This document shows, in pieces, positions 7,011-15,215 of a stretch of 64,000 bases of DNA. The first letter of the stretch is position 1. Every line of letters starts with the position of its first letter. The position numbers and the translations under genes were made by a program. Source of the stretch: Bacillus halotolerans (GTDB lineage Bacteria > Bacillota > Bacilli > Bacillales > Bacillaceae); assembly GCF_001517105.1 (NCBI RefSeq), contig NZ_LPVF01000010.1, positions 186,001 through 250,000 of the forward strand, written 5' to 3'. The notes below the pieces were generated by a model, which saw nothing but the letters and a program-made list of their open reading frames with translations, ran no database searches and had not been told where the DNA came from.

Positions 7011-9346
7011 TCCGAAAAATTCAAGTGGCTCTGATATTTGTTTAGCCCTATACCATAAAAGAAGACTTTATTTTTCGCTCCGTTTTCCTTCTTAAACCCT
7101 CGAATTTCAATTTGTCTATAAAAAGCACGATTTTTGAGTTCAATCTCATCATTTTCATAACACCAGTTTTTGTAATCCTTATAGAGCTCTTTTGCTTCAA
7201 TTTTTGCGGAAGGATGAACAACACATCTTTCTGACATATACGGCCCTAATATATCCATATCCTCGCGGTAACCTTCCGTTGCTTTTCGGATCACTTCTGG
7301 TTCTTTAAGCCCTTCCTTCTGCCACTTCAAGCAGCCTTCGACTGCCCACCTGAGAATACCAGGCATTTCTGCAGCAAGTTTCTGCGGAAGCTTTTTGTCC
7401 ACTTTCTCTTTCGGAATGGTGACAGTGAACGGGACAAGCCGGATACGCCGCCAGATACCCTCGTCGCTTCCCTTTACGATTGGTTTATGGTTTGTCGTAA
7501 AGAACACTTTAAATTCTGGCGTAAACTCAAAATACTCCTGGCGCAAGAAACGCGCGGACATCTTTTCGCCCCCGGTGATCTGCTTCACCAACGACTCGGA
7601 CAGCTGCTGACCTTCTTCACTCTCAACGGCCGACACAAAGCGCGCCCCGTCGAGCCGGGCAATGTCATTGTTGATGCTACTATCATTCTTCTTTTTTATG
7701 AATGTGTCGCTGTTCGTCTGCCGGCCATAGTCGCCCAGTAGCTGCTGAACTGTATTGATAAACGTTGATTTACCATTACGACCATTACCAAACAAAAAGA
7801 ACATGACTTGTTCCGTAGTATCCCCGGTTAATGAATAGCCAATAGCTTTCTGCATAAAATTAATAATTTCATAGTTTGGCTGACCTTGTTCATCTATAAA
7901 AATGCTTTCTAAGAATGCCTTCCAGTTTGGACAGTCGGCATCCTTTTGATAAGCCACTGATGAAATTTTAGTGAATAGAAAATCACGATCATGTGGCAGC
8001 AGCTCCCCAGTTTTTAAGTCAATCACACCATTCTCACAGTTAAACAGATATTTATGAGAGTCGAGTTCTTGTTTTCTTACAGCAACCATCGGCCGGGTAT
8101 CCAGGATGGTGTTCATTCGAATATTGCGACGCTCGCATTTTTTAGCCCAATCGTTAAGCTGCTTTTTTCTGTAGCCGTCTTCCGTGGCCTTCGCTTCCCC
8201 GTAAATGGCCCGTAGAGTTTGGGCAGTTAATGCCTCGATCTGCCTCTTGCTGTCTTCCTCCCACATCTTCCCGTTCCAGATTAACCAGTCGAGCTCGTTA
8301 CAGTATCTGATATTCTTGCCATGGTAATATACAAGCCTTTCAGCGTTCCCTAGCTCAGTCAGATGAAAGACCGGTGGCGTGTCTATGATTTCCTCTGTGT
8401 CAGCAACCTGTGAGGCCTGCGGCTGCGAGAAATACACTTCATACGGCTGCTCTTGCTGCTCCATCAGGTCGGATATTGTGGGGCCGGTCGAGTAGATAGC
8501 TGCAGCAATAGTCATTTCTCCATATGTAGCTCCGTCGGCTGAATGCTGCCGGTCCCACTTTTCGCGAAACAAATTTGATTCACGAAACATAGAATCCATT
8601 TTTGATGCGTCCTTGTCCGTCCAGAATGCCAGGTGATTACATAAAGCCATATCCGTGGAAGAATGATCGCCATTAATCAGCTGGCCGTTAAAAAGGTCCT
8701 GAATGCTTTTTCCATTTTTACAGTTGAACATCCTTCCCCAAATTTCTTTATTTGAAAGATTACTCATATCGCTTCCTGATTGTGATCGGGCGCTGACTGA
8801 TTTTGCTTCTTCCCTCTCTGTTAGATATTTATCAAAGATGGTTTTGATCTCTTCCGATCGTTCCTGCACAGGTCCAACATCAAGACTGTTTCCGGTGAAC
8901 GTGAAATAACGACCATGCCTGTATACTTCCAGGCCTTTATCTATATTTTTTCTCCCTGTGCCCGGTCCGCGTAATGGGAGCTTACCTTTCGCGATAATAT
9001 GAACACCCTCCCCACTCGGGGAGTATTCAGTATAGCAGCTGATCGTCTGGATGATTTCCTGAGCGAAAGGAGATAGAACACCGTCATTTACACAGTGATC
9101 TATATCTATTCCAATGAACGGATCATCTTTAGAAAACATGAAGCCGATGCCGTCATACTCCTGTTCATTGAAAAACTTCATGATAGTGGCAAAGGTGGAC
9201 CAGGTTCTCTTATTGCTTGATTGAGCCATGCTGCCGTCAATCTGATATGGCACTTTCGTTTTTTTGCCGTTACGCTCTTCCGAACGCCATAGAATCCACT
9301 GAGGGGCGTTTTTTAGCTCTTGTGGTATATTTTTAAAATCGTACAT
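6929..9346 (-). CDS. phage primase-helicase (archaeo-eukaryotic primase plus D5/P4-type helicase)
   Basis: 805 residues. The N-terminal 300 hold a primase-polymerase fold: GIGFMFSKDDPFIGIDIDHC near residue 66 supplies catalytic acidic residues, and SPSGEGVHIIAKG follows. The C-terminal half is the SF3 helicase of P4/D5 type: FGNGRNGKSTF is Walker A at about 515, and VFFTTNHKP is the sensor region near 605. It would unwind and prime the element's DNA. The last 30 or so residues are low-complexity (NESNANSDSKK) and overlap the repeat cluster proposed as origin. Neighbours on both sides are replication and recombination genes. Confidence 0.9.
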   Translation of the reverse strand: MYDFKNIPQELKNAPQWILWRSEERNGKKTKVPYQIDGSMAQSSNKRTWSTFATIMKFFNEQEYDGIGFMFSKDDPFIGIDIDHCVNDGVLSPFAQEIIQTISCYTEYSPSGEGVHIIAKGKLPLRGPGTGRKNIDKGLEVYRHGRYFTFTGNSLDVGPVQERSEEIKTIFDKYLTEREEAKSVSARSQSGSDMSNLSNKEIWGRMFNCKNGKSIQDLFNGQLINGDHSSTDMALCNHLAFWTDKDASKMDSMFRESNLFREKWDRQHSADGATYGEMTIAAAIYSTGPTISDLMEQQEQPYEVYFSQPQASQVADTEEIIDTPPVFHLTELGNAERLVYYHGKNIRYCNELDWLIWNGKMWEEDSKRQIEALTAQTLRAIYGEAKATEDGYRKKQLNDWAKKCERRNIRMNTILDTRPMVAVRKQELDSHKYLFNCENGVIDLKTGELLPHDRDFLFTKISSVAYQKDADCPNWKAFLESIFIDEQGQPNYEIINFMQKAIGYSLTGDTTEQVMFFLFGNGRNGKSTFINTVQQLLGDYGRQTNSDTFIKKKNDSSINNDIARLDGARFVSAVESEEGQQLSESLVKQITGGEKMSARFLRQEYFEFTPEFKVFFTTNHKPIVKGSDEGIWRRIRLVPFTVTIPKEKVDKKLPQKLAAEMPGILRWAVEGCLKWQKEGLKEPEVIRKATEGYREDMDILGPYMSERCVVHPSAKIEAKELYKDYKNWCYENDEIELKNRAFYRQIEIRGFKKENGAKNKVFFYGIGLNKYQSHLNFSERVNEGVNESNANSDSKKVTSINRKKL

Positions 9347-9406
9347 GTATTAACTCCCCTTTAAAAACGAGGGAGCCATACACTCCCTCAAATGTATTTC
9401 TTGTGA

Positions 9407-9847
9407 TCAAAATGGTACATCGTCATCGCTCACTGTAATTGAGCCGGTATCCGGCGCCGGCGCTTCTGACGGCTTAAACGCTTTAACTTCTGGATATTTT
9501 TTGCCGTTGTGCTCTCTTTCCCCGACAACTAGGCGGATCGGTTTATTGAGGAAAGCATTTGCCCATTCAATATGATCCTTAAATTTCATTCCGTTCGGGA
9601 AGCCCGCGGCCTTTGATGCTTGATGAAATCTCCACATTGCATTATCTGTAACAGTGAAATTGTCGTATAGGATTTTCTGGCCCTGGCATGCCTGTTCAAC
9701 GTCAGAACGGATTTCATAATCTACGACAAGTCGCTTATTTCCGGATGAAGCTGCTGTTTTCTCCTCAAAATTAATAACCGTTGCCTCATATTCTCCTGGT
9801 TTAATTGGTTCAAAAGCTTCGCCTTTGCTGTGGTCTACTGTGAACAT
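9407..9847 (-). CDS. DUF669-family single-strand-binding-like protein
   Basis: 146 residues; ATG at 9847 chosen for the TTGGAGGAA upstream. IKPGEYEATVINFE and KRLVVDYEIRSD fit the beta-barrel start of DUF669 proteins, which phages carry in their recombination modules. The C-terminus ends in SDDDVPF, the acidic tip typical of SSB proteins that recruit partners. It sits between the RecA-like ATPase and the primase-helicase, which supports a single-strand-binding role. Confidence 0.8.
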   Translation of the reverse strand: MFTVDHSKGEAFEPIKPGEYEATVINFEEKTAASSGNKRLVVDYEIRSDVEQACQGQKILYDNFTVTDNAMWRFHQASKAAGFPNGMKFKDHIEWANAFLNKPIRLVVGEREHNGKKYPEVKAFKPSEAPAPDTGSITVSDDDVPF

Positions 9848-9869
9848 ATTTAATTCCTCCAATTTTTGT

Positions 9870-10067
9870 TTATTTGCCGTTTAGTACAGCTACAAGATTT
9901 TGAGTAATTGAATCCACTACATGCGGATCGGTGATGTCTTCATTTCGCAAATCATAAATTACACTGTCTATGCCACTATTCAATCTATCAATCTCTGAGA
10001 TTAACCAGGGCACATCAGATATAGTCGCATGCCCCCGAATCTCTTCGAGCTTTGAATCATTTTTCAC
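9870..10067 (-). CDS. small phage protein, unknown function
   Basis: 65 residues from a GTG at 10067, eight bases after GGAGG; it overlaps the end of the RecA-like ATPase gene by 11 bases. Helical and acidic (KLEEIRGHATISDVPWLISE, then NEDITDPHVVDSITQNLVAV). No motif recognised. Its position in a recombination operon suggests an accessory factor, but nothing in the sequence shows a function. Confidence 0.6.
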   Translation of the reverse strand: MKNDSKLEEIRGHATISDVPWLISEIDRLNSGIDSVIYDLRNEDITDPHVVDSITQNLVAVLNGK

Positions 10068-10995
10068 CTGGCTCACCTCCCAAAACGCTGTTTAATCTAT
10101 CAATAGCAGCATTAGCAAGTTTGATATTCCATTGTTCAAGCTTCTGATTAGCTTTGATCTGGAACTCCTCAATCATTTGCGCAGCCTTTTCGTTGCCATC
10201 AATCATCATTTTGATGTGAGTAATCAAGCCGATGCGCTCTGTTTCTTCTTCCGCCTTTACGTCAATGCCAAGCTCAAGCCACTGATAAAGTTTGCGGCCG
10301 ACTTCTGGGTTTAGCTTGATTGAAGAGCCTTCAAACATCCGCGTATTGTCTTTTGACGTCTCAGCCATATGATCAATATCAATATTGAAGTTGAGCATAA
10401 ACTCGTATTCCATTTCATCTTTCTGTACAGGTTTTGTTCCAACCTTACGCGGAGCCATTTTGCCGTTATTATCTGGCTCCACTACATACTCCGTTTTTGT
10501 TCTCAATGTCGCTAAGATGTGAACGTCATTTTGTGTTAACGTCTTAATAAGCTTGGTTGTTTCCGGTGCAAGCTTACCCCAGTTTTGAAAAGAGTTACCG
10601 GACATGCTGCCATGTGTTTCAACTATTCCGCCTTCACCCTGCCAGTTGTGTGAGAGTGAATCAATTACGACAACCTCAGCACCGGCTTTCTTAATTGCTT
10701 CGACTGCCATTTGATATCGTTCTGTCGTATACGGCGGTGTAAAATCAATATGCTTAAAGCTGCCGATGCGAATTTCATCAAACTGCAAATTAGCGTACAG
10801 TTTTGCGCGTCGGTGCTCGGTATCAACGACACCGATCTTTGACCAGATTTCCTCGTCGCTTGCTTCTGGGTATGCTTCACGCATCATTCCGTAAGCTACC
10901 AGCAGGGCGCCGGCTGTTTTACCAGAACCACTTGGACCGATAAAGCCCACAATTGCTTTTTCCTTTTCACGCTGCGCGTCTGTTACTTGAAACAT
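10057..10995 (-). CDS. RecA/Sak4-like phage recombination ATPase
   Basis: 312 residues. IVGFIGPSGSGKTAGALL (about 16-33) is Walker A and VVVIDSLSHNW (about 105) is Walker B. The residues between and after (TEHRRAKLYA, LATLRTKTEYVV) fit a RecA-core NTPase of the type phages use for strand annealing. The protein continues with a helical tail of about 80 residues. It follows the Gam-like gene by three bases and precedes the SSB-like gene, giving a compact Gam-ATPase-SSB recombination module. Confidence 0.8.
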   Translation of the reverse strand: MFQVTDAQREKEKAIVGFIGPSGSGKTAGALLVAYGMMREAYPEASDEEIWSKIGVVDTEHRRAKLYANLQFDEIRIGSFKHIDFTPPYTTERYQMAVEAIKKAGAEVVVIDSLSHNWQGEGGIVETHGSMSGNSFQNWGKLAPETTKLIKTLTQNDVHILATLRTKTEYVVEPDNNGKMAPRKVGTKPVQKDEMEYEFMLNFNIDIDHMAETSKDNTRMFEGSSIKLNPEVGRKLYQWLELGIDVKAEEETERIGLITHIKMMIDGNEKAAQMIEEFQIKANQKLEQWNIKLANAAIDRLNSVLGGEPGEK

Positions 10996-10998
10996 CCC

Positions 10999-11553
10999 TT
11001 ACACCTCCACTTTGAAGCTGACTGTTTCCGGCTGCACTTCTACGCCCGGGACAACTTCTCCATTTGAATCAACTACGATCGGTTTACCTTCAATCTCAGT
11101 GACAATCAATGTCTTCTTAAGATCACCCCATGCCACAGACTCTTTTATAAACTCTTCCATACCAGCATCCTTCACATGCTGTAGAAGTTTTTCCTTGTCC
11201 ACTTCTTTAGGCGCTGCTTTTGTTGTCCGGCTTTTAGATTTCCCATAAGGTGTGGAAAGTGTTTTTGTCTTCGGGTCTTCCTGCAGCTGCTTTGTATGAT
11301 AGACACTAACCAGGTTTTCAAAGAATGAAAGACTGTCAGCTAAAGGCTTAAGCTCCTGCCTTTCCCATTCTTCAATACGTTGCTTTTCTGTGGCCGCCAG
11401 CGCTTTGATTTCCTTTTCCTGCGACTTAAGAGCAGCTATTTTTCGGAAAGCCCAGTTCAGGCTGTTCATATCAGTGATTTCAAACTGTGGACGGTCCCCC
11501 GGCAGTTCGCCGTTATTAATTTCATTTAGTTCAAAGTCCTGTAGTGGATTCAT
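10999..11553 (-). CDS. Gam-like host-nuclease inhibitor
   Basis: About 184 residues; ATG at 11553 after AGAGGAAGG. A long charged helix (LKSQEKEIKALAATEKQRIE and on) is followed by the small domain with TPYGKSKSRTTK and VAWGDLKKTLIV. This is the layout of Mu Gam-like proteins, which bind DNA ends and block host exonucleases. It is the first gene of the recombination module. The family assignment is from overall pattern, not from a unique motif. Confidence 0.75.
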   Translation of the reverse strand: MNPLQDFELNEINNGELPGDRPQFEITDMNSLNWAFRKIAALKSQEKEIKALAATEKQRIEEWERQELKPLADSLSFFENLVSVYHTKQLQEDPKTKTLSTPYGKSKSRTTKAAPKEVDKEKLLQHVKDAGMEEFIKESVAWGDLKKTLIVTEIEGKPIVVDSNGEVVPGVEVQPETVSFKVEV

Positions 11554-11648
11554 ATGAGACACCTTCCTCTATTTGATTTTGTTGAGAGATCCATTTAAAA
11601 TGGAATTGTTTTTGTTTATATTAGTCCACATTGCCGTGTGGGCTTTTT

Positions 11649-11759
11649 TTATTGATCTTCTTCATCGGCATCCTCTTCCCGATCCCGGTCATACTGGAGA
11701 TACTGTTTTGGATAGCCATAATGGTTAATTTCCGTTATGATTGGATGCTCAAGATTCAT
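11649..11759 (-). CDS. 36-residue acidic phage peptide
   Basis: MNLEHPIITEINHYGYPKQY, ending in an acidic tail (REEDADEEDQ). AAGGAGG lies seven bases before the ATG, inside the end of the preceding gene. The HPIITEINxxGYP start is one I associate with small early proteins of Bacillus phages. The stop is followed by a short T-rich stretch on the opposite strand. Confidence 0.6.
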   Translation of the reverse strand: MNLEHPIITEINHYGYPKQYLQYDRDREEDADEEDQ

Positions 11760-12024
11760 ATGCTGGCCTCCTTACAATTGAGACATCAAGACCTTTACTT
11801 AGAAATTGAGTTGCAATTTCATGTAGCTGAACGACTTGTTCAGGATGATGCATCCGTTTGATGTCTTTGAACATTTCAGCAGCCGATAAACAAAGATCAA
11901 TACATTCATCAAAATTGTTGTTCTCTATTTCATCTGGAAGCAGTTCGTTTAATAGGAACTGTGCGGATGCCAATTTACGTTTAGCTTTGCCCTTATCTGA
12001 TGCAAGAAATTGATTTAGTTTCAT
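11749..12024 (-). CDS. phage hypothetical protein
   Basis: 91 residues; its ATG overlaps the preceding stop (ATGA) and its end overlaps the next small gene by 11 bases. Mostly helical: KLNQFLASDKGKAKRKLASA, then FDECIDLCLSAAEMFKDIKR. No recognised domain. Tight packing shows it is part of the early operon. Confidence 0.6.
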   Translation of the reverse strand: MKLNQFLASDKGKAKRKLASAQFLLNELLPDEIENNNFDECIDLCLSAAEMFKDIKRMHHPEQVVQLHEIATQFLSKGLDVSIVRRPAYES

Positions 12025-12260
12025 TCTTCAAATCCTTTCAGTTCTAAGTAGACATGACATTGTCTCACCATTTGTCTATTAGAGAAATTAGCAACCTTTA
12101 ATCGGTTCTTTTTAATCATTTTTTGCTCAAATTCTGCAAAGAAAGCAGCAAGCTTAAGAGCATTTTTCATCTTAGCCTCCTTTTTAAGAATCCGTGGTAC
12201 AGAGTACTTCATGAAAAATTCGTAAAGTCTTTCTTCAACATGTGCGGGTAGTTCTTTCAT
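12021..12260 (-). CDS. phage hypothetical protein, basic
   Basis: 79 residues from ATG at 12260 with AAGGAGGACC upstream. Rich in lysine and arginine (RILKKEAKMKNALKLAAFFA, then QKMIKKNRLKVANFSNRQMV), which would suit nucleic-acid binding, but no domain is recognised. Coupled to the next gene by a four-base overlap. Confidence 0.6.
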   Translation of the reverse strand: MKELPAHVEERLYEFFMKYSVPRILKKEAKMKNALKLAAFFAEFEQKMIKKNRLKVANFSNRQMVRQCHVYLELKGFEE

Positions 12261-12272
12261 TTTGGTCCTCCT

Positions 12273-12584
12273 TTAATCTCTCGTCTTTATAGACTCAACA
12301 ACTTCCATATTTTTTCGAATCCATTCTAAAACCATGTCTCGAGGAAATAATATTCTTTCCCCTACTTTAAATTTAGGAAAGTCCTCCCTGTAAATGACAT
12401 GTGCGTCAAGCGTTTGTGAACTGACGTTAAAAATGTATTTAGCTAGTTGAGCTTTACTGATCATATAAGGAAGTTCATGCTCTTTTCGATTGTCCTCGAT
12501 TATTGAAGTTGCTACTTCTTGAAGCAAATCATATAAGTTGTTTCTAAATGAATCAGAATCAGCTTTCATCGTTAATTCAATCAT
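12273..12584 (-). CDS. excisionase-like / helix-turn-helix phage protein
   Basis: 103 residues from ATG at 12584 after AGGAGGTGA. The central part (MISKAQLAKYIFNVSSQTLD) followed by PKFKVGERILFPRDMVLEWI is the winged-helix layout shared by excisionases and MerR-like helix-turn-helix proteins: helix pair, wing with a basic residue, then W-containing helix. It may direct excision or act as a regulator. Its location just after the antirepressor, rather than next to the integrase, leaves both possibilities open. Confidence 0.65.
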   Translation of the reverse strand: MIELTMKADSDSFRNNLYDLLQEVATSIIEDNRKEHELPYMISKAQLAKYIFNVSSQTLDAHVIYREDFPKFKVGERILFPRDMVLEWIRKNMEVVESIKTRD

Positions 12585-12598
12585 TCTTATTCACCTCC

Positions 12599-13360
12599 TT
12601 ACGATGCACGTTCTTCTCGTTCAATTATCGGAAGTATACCTTTTTTATTTTTTAGGGTTTCATAGATAAACAATCGGCCTTTCTGAGTCCAATAAGTGTG
12701 AAGCTTGCTTTTATCAGAGTCGATTGCATGAGTCTTACTTTGTGTGTAACCTTTATCAGCGTATTTCTGATATAGCAGCCAACAGTCGCCCTGCTTATAT
12801 TGAATTCCTAACTCATGGAGAAGTTTGTTCATCTTAGTTCCACTCATCCCATAGTCTTTAGCTATCTTGCTGATTGAAAGTAAGAATTTATTCTGTAAAA
12901 CCAAATCATAGTAAGATGCTTTAGGTTGTAGCTCATTTATCATTTGATTTTTCTGAGCATTTTCCAAAAGAAGATATTCATTCTTTTCTGCTAGATCAGC
13001 AGCTAGCCGTAAAGCTTCTGGTAATGACTGAGGAATGTTGGGCTTAAGTTTGTTTTCCATTTCTTCAAACTTTGTTACATAGGCAGCTGTAAACAGAACA
13101 CCCTTCTCACCAGTCATTTTGTTTGCAACCATGTCACAGCCTTTACGAGTCAAAAGATAACATAATCGTGTTTCTCCTTTATTGTCTTCATAAGTTGAAG
13201 GAACGAAGAATTCTAACGGACGCAATTTTGCGTCGGTTAAAATATCTAAATAACTTTTGATAGCCCTAATTAAGTCTGTATGTCGTTTCCCTGTCAATTT
13301 GGCTACCTGTCGACTCTCTACCATCAAATCTCCATTGTTATTAATTATTTTTAAATGCAA
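12599..13360 (-). CDS. Rha-type phage antirepressor with C-terminal KilA-C/ANT domain
   Basis: 253 residues. A TTG start eight bases after AGGGG is used; no ATG fits this frame. Residues 1-100 (VESRQVAKLTGKRHTDLIRA, CYLLTRKGCDMVANKMTGEK) are the Rha regulatory domain. Residues 150-250 (LSISKIAKDYGMSGTKMNKL, then TYWTQKGRLFIYE) are the ANT/KilA-C DNA-binding domain. Proteins of this build relieve repression or alter host regulation during induction. One operator palindrome (13380-13396) lies just before the start, so it is likely under repressor control. Confidence 0.85.
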   Translation of the reverse strand: MHLKIINNNGDLMVESRQVAKLTGKRHTDLIRAIKSYLDILTDAKLRPLEFFVPSTYEDNKGETRLCYLLTRKGCDMVANKMTGEKGVLFTAAYVTKFEEMENKLKPNIPQSLPEALRLAADLAEKNEYLLLENAQKNQMINELQPKASYYDLVLQNKFLLSISKIAKDYGMSGTKMNKLLHELGIQYKQGDCWLLYQKYADKGYTQSKTHAIDSDKSKLHTYWTQKGRLFIYETLKNKKGILPIIEREERAS

Positions 13361-13379
13361 TTCATTTCCCCTCCATGAT

Positions 13380-13396
13380 GGATAATTTAATTATCC
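13380..13396. promoter_or_regulatory. repressor operator, copy 1
   Basis: Perfect 17-base palindrome GGATAATTTAATTATCC between the Cro-like gene and the antirepressor, about 20 bases before the antirepressor start. Confidence 0.75.
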
Positions 13397-13422
13397 AAAG
13401 TAGTAAAAAAAATAGAAAACCG

Positions 13423-13451
13423 TTGACTAGTGCGATTAAATTATCTATAAT
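13423..13451 (+). promoter_or_regulatory. strong promoter reading antisense through the Cro-like gene to the repressor
   Basis: TTGACT at 13423-13428 and TATAAT at 13446-13451 are separated by exactly 17 bases. Transcription would run rightward, antisense to the Cro-like gene, and reach the repressor at 13799. An operator copy overlaps the early transcribed region. Confidence 0.6.
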
Positions 13452-13459
13452 CCAAATAT

Positions 13460-13476
13460 GGATAATTTAATTATCG
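13460..13476. promoter_or_regulatory. repressor operator, copy 2
   Basis: GGATAATTTAATTATCG, one base from the perfect palindrome. It overlaps the stop codon of the Cro-like gene and lies about nine bases past the TATAAT of the rightward promoter. Confidence 0.7.
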
Positions 13477-13712
13477 CTTTTGGCATACTTAAGAGACGTA
13501 TTACAAAAGTAATCCGGAAATAATTTATCTGCCGGTTGATCAAAATAATAACATAATCGAAACATTAGATCTCTGCCAGGAGTAAATGTTCCATTTTCAA
13601 TCATACGCAGATAGACAGTTGAAATACCGTTTTCTTTTGCCACATACTCTTGTGTGCCTTTGGCTTTGCGACACTTAGAAAAGTATTGGCGTTTTTTGGT
13701 CACTTTATCCAT
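13467..13712 (-). CDS. Cro-like helix-turn-helix regulator
   Basis: 81 residues from ATG at 13712 with AAGGAAGG upstream. GTQEYVAKENGISTVYLRMIENG is broken into the two helices of an XRE/Cro-type helix-turn-helix, shorter than usual and with atypical residues in the turn. It is the first gene of the leftward early operon, transcribed from the promoter at 13735-13764. It is expected to compete with the repressor for the 17-base palindromes. Both its start and its stop are flanked by operators. Confidence 0.75.
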   Translation of the reverse strand: MDKVTKKRQYFSKCRKAKGTQEYVAKENGISTVYLRMIENGTFTPGRDLMFRLCYYFDQPADKLFPDYFCNTSLKYAKSDN

Positions 13713-13734
13713 CACCTTCCTTTCGGTAGTTCTG

Positions 13735-13764
13735 ATTATAATGGATAATTTAATTATCCGTCAA
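13735..13764 (-). promoter_or_regulatory. leftward early promoter with embedded operator (copy 3, 13743-13759)
   Basis: Minus strand: TTGACG (13759-13764), an 18-base spacer and TATAAT (13735-13740). The spacer is filled by the perfect palindrome GGATAATTTAATTATCC, so repressor binding would block RNA polymerase directly. Confidence 0.8.
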
Positions 13765-13798
13765 CCCCGAATGGAAAATTTTTTTCTGGAGGACAATT

Positions 13799-14140
13799 AT
13801 GAGTTTAGGTAAAAATCTAAAAAAACTTAGATCACAAAGAGGGTTGAGTCAGTACCAAGTGGCAGATAAGTTGGAAATTCAACGTGGAAGATATAATTCA
13901 TGGGAAAATGATATAGCAAAACCTAGCGTCGAAATGTTAAAGAAGATAGCTGATTTTTATAACGTGGGTGTTGATTTTCTTCTTGGAAGAGATAATAACG
14001 AATCTACTTTAAATGAATTTGATGAAGAAGTAAGAACAATTGCAAGAGATATAAACAATTTGAATACTGGACAAAAGGATGCTTTAAAAGCATTAATAAA
14101 AACAATGCAAAAACGAGGAAAAGAAGCGATGGATGAATGA
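13799..14140 (+). CDS. CI-like phage repressor (XRE family)
   Basis: 113 residues from ATG at 13799 after CTGGAGGAC. Residues 1-65 are a classical XRE helix-turn-helix (LRSQRGLSQYQVADKLEIQR, SWENDIAKPSVEMLKKIADF, VDFLLGR). The C-terminal 45 residues are a short helical tail with no LexA-type protease fold. Repression would therefore be lifted by the adjacent metalloprotease rather than by RecA-stimulated self-cleavage, as in ICEBs1 and phi105-type ImmR/ImmA systems. It overlaps the next gene by four bases (ATGA). Confidence 0.9.
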   Translation: MSLGKNLKKLRSQRGLSQYQVADKLEIQRGRYNSWENDIAKPSVEMLKKIADFYNVGVDFLLGRDNNESTLNEFDEEVRTIARDINNLNTGQKDALKALIKTMQKRGKEAMDE

Positions 14141-15195
14141 AATTTCCTAAAAAAGCTCGGTACACTAAAGTGATGCAGAAAGTCAGTTATTTTTTTGCTA
14201 ACGAAAATATTTCTGACTTTCCAATAGACCCATTCAAAATAATCAAAAGAAATAAATGGGGATTAATTTCGTATTCTGAATTAGCAGAAATACACGAAAT
14301 GAGCATCCCTGAAATAATAGAGGCATTTCAAAGTAAAGATGGTTACACCATTTATGATGGGATAAACCACACAATTGCTTATAACGATACAATTATGATA
14401 CCAGAAAGAATCCGTTTTACTTTAATGCATGAAATAGGCCATATATATATGAACCATCTTGTTGAACTCGAGGAAACTATACTAAGAAGAAGTAAGATGA
14501 CTGAATCAAAGTATAGAGTATTAGAAAACGAGGTGAACTCATTTGCTAGAAATGTACTCGCTCCTGCTGTATTAGTTAAACATTTAGACATAAAAACGGA
14601 AGCTGAATTAATTAACTATTTCAAAATATCTAAGCGAGCTGCAAAGGTAAGATTAAAATCATTAAGTTTTGATTTATACAATACGTTGATGCCAATGATT
14701 AACCTTCAATTAAAATGTTTTAAACAATTTATTTCAACTATAAAAAATTCAATATTTTGCCGTAATTGTGCTCATTCTTTTGTTAATAAATCAGCAAAAT
14801 ATTGTCCTATTTGTGGAAATAACAAACTAATAAATAAAAAGGAGAAAACAGAGTTGATATATAGTGGTTACCAATTAGACAAAAATGGAAGAGCACTTAT
14901 TTGTCCTAAATGCCAAAACGAACAAGTGAATCACGAAGGTGATATATGTAAAATTTGCAGTGCATATTTAATTAATAAATGCGCCGACACATATCAAACA
15001 GATGACACAGGATGGAACTTTGTTCAACAAAGTTGTGAATCAATACTAGACGGTAATGCTCGTTATTGTTCAAAGTGTGGTAATGAATCTACGTTCTATC
15101 GTCAAGGACTGTTGCAAGACTGGATTGAAGAAAAACAAAATTACGAAAATAATTCAAACCCATTTCCTTTTACAGTTAATTATAATAATTCTTAA
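14137..15195 (+). CDS. ImmA/IrrE-type metalloprotease with C-terminal zinc-ribbon extension
   Basis: 352 residues, about twice the usual length of ImmA proteins. Residues 1-180 form the IrrE/ImmA domain with the zinc site HEIGHIYMNH (HExxH, about residue 97), and a conserved ENEVNSFARN helix follows. Residues 205-330 are an added region with paired cysteines: CRNC with CPIC, CPKC with CKIC, and CSKC, consistent with several zinc ribbons. ImmA cleaves the cognate repressor when the element is induced. The extension may sense or bind nucleic acid or protein; this is inference. Coupled to the repressor by ATGA. Confidence 0.85.
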   Translation: MKFPKKARYTKVMQKVSYFFANENISDFPIDPFKIIKRNKWGLISYSELAEIHEMSIPEIIEAFQSKDGYTIYDGINHTIAYNDTIMIPERIRFTLMHEIGHIYMNHLVELEETILRRSKMTESKYRVLENEVNSFARNVLAPAVLVKHLDIKTEAELINYFKISKRAAKVRLKSLSFDLYNTLMPMINLQLKCFKQFISTIKNSIFCRNCAHSFVNKSAKYCPICGNNKLINKKEKTELIYSGYQLDKNGRALICPKCQNEQVNHEGDICKICSAYLINKCADTYQTDDTGWNFVQQSCESILDGNARYCSKCGNESTFYRQGLLQDWIEEKQNYENNSNPFPFTVNYNNS

Positions 15196-15215
15196 AACTC
15201 TCTCAGGAGGTAAAT

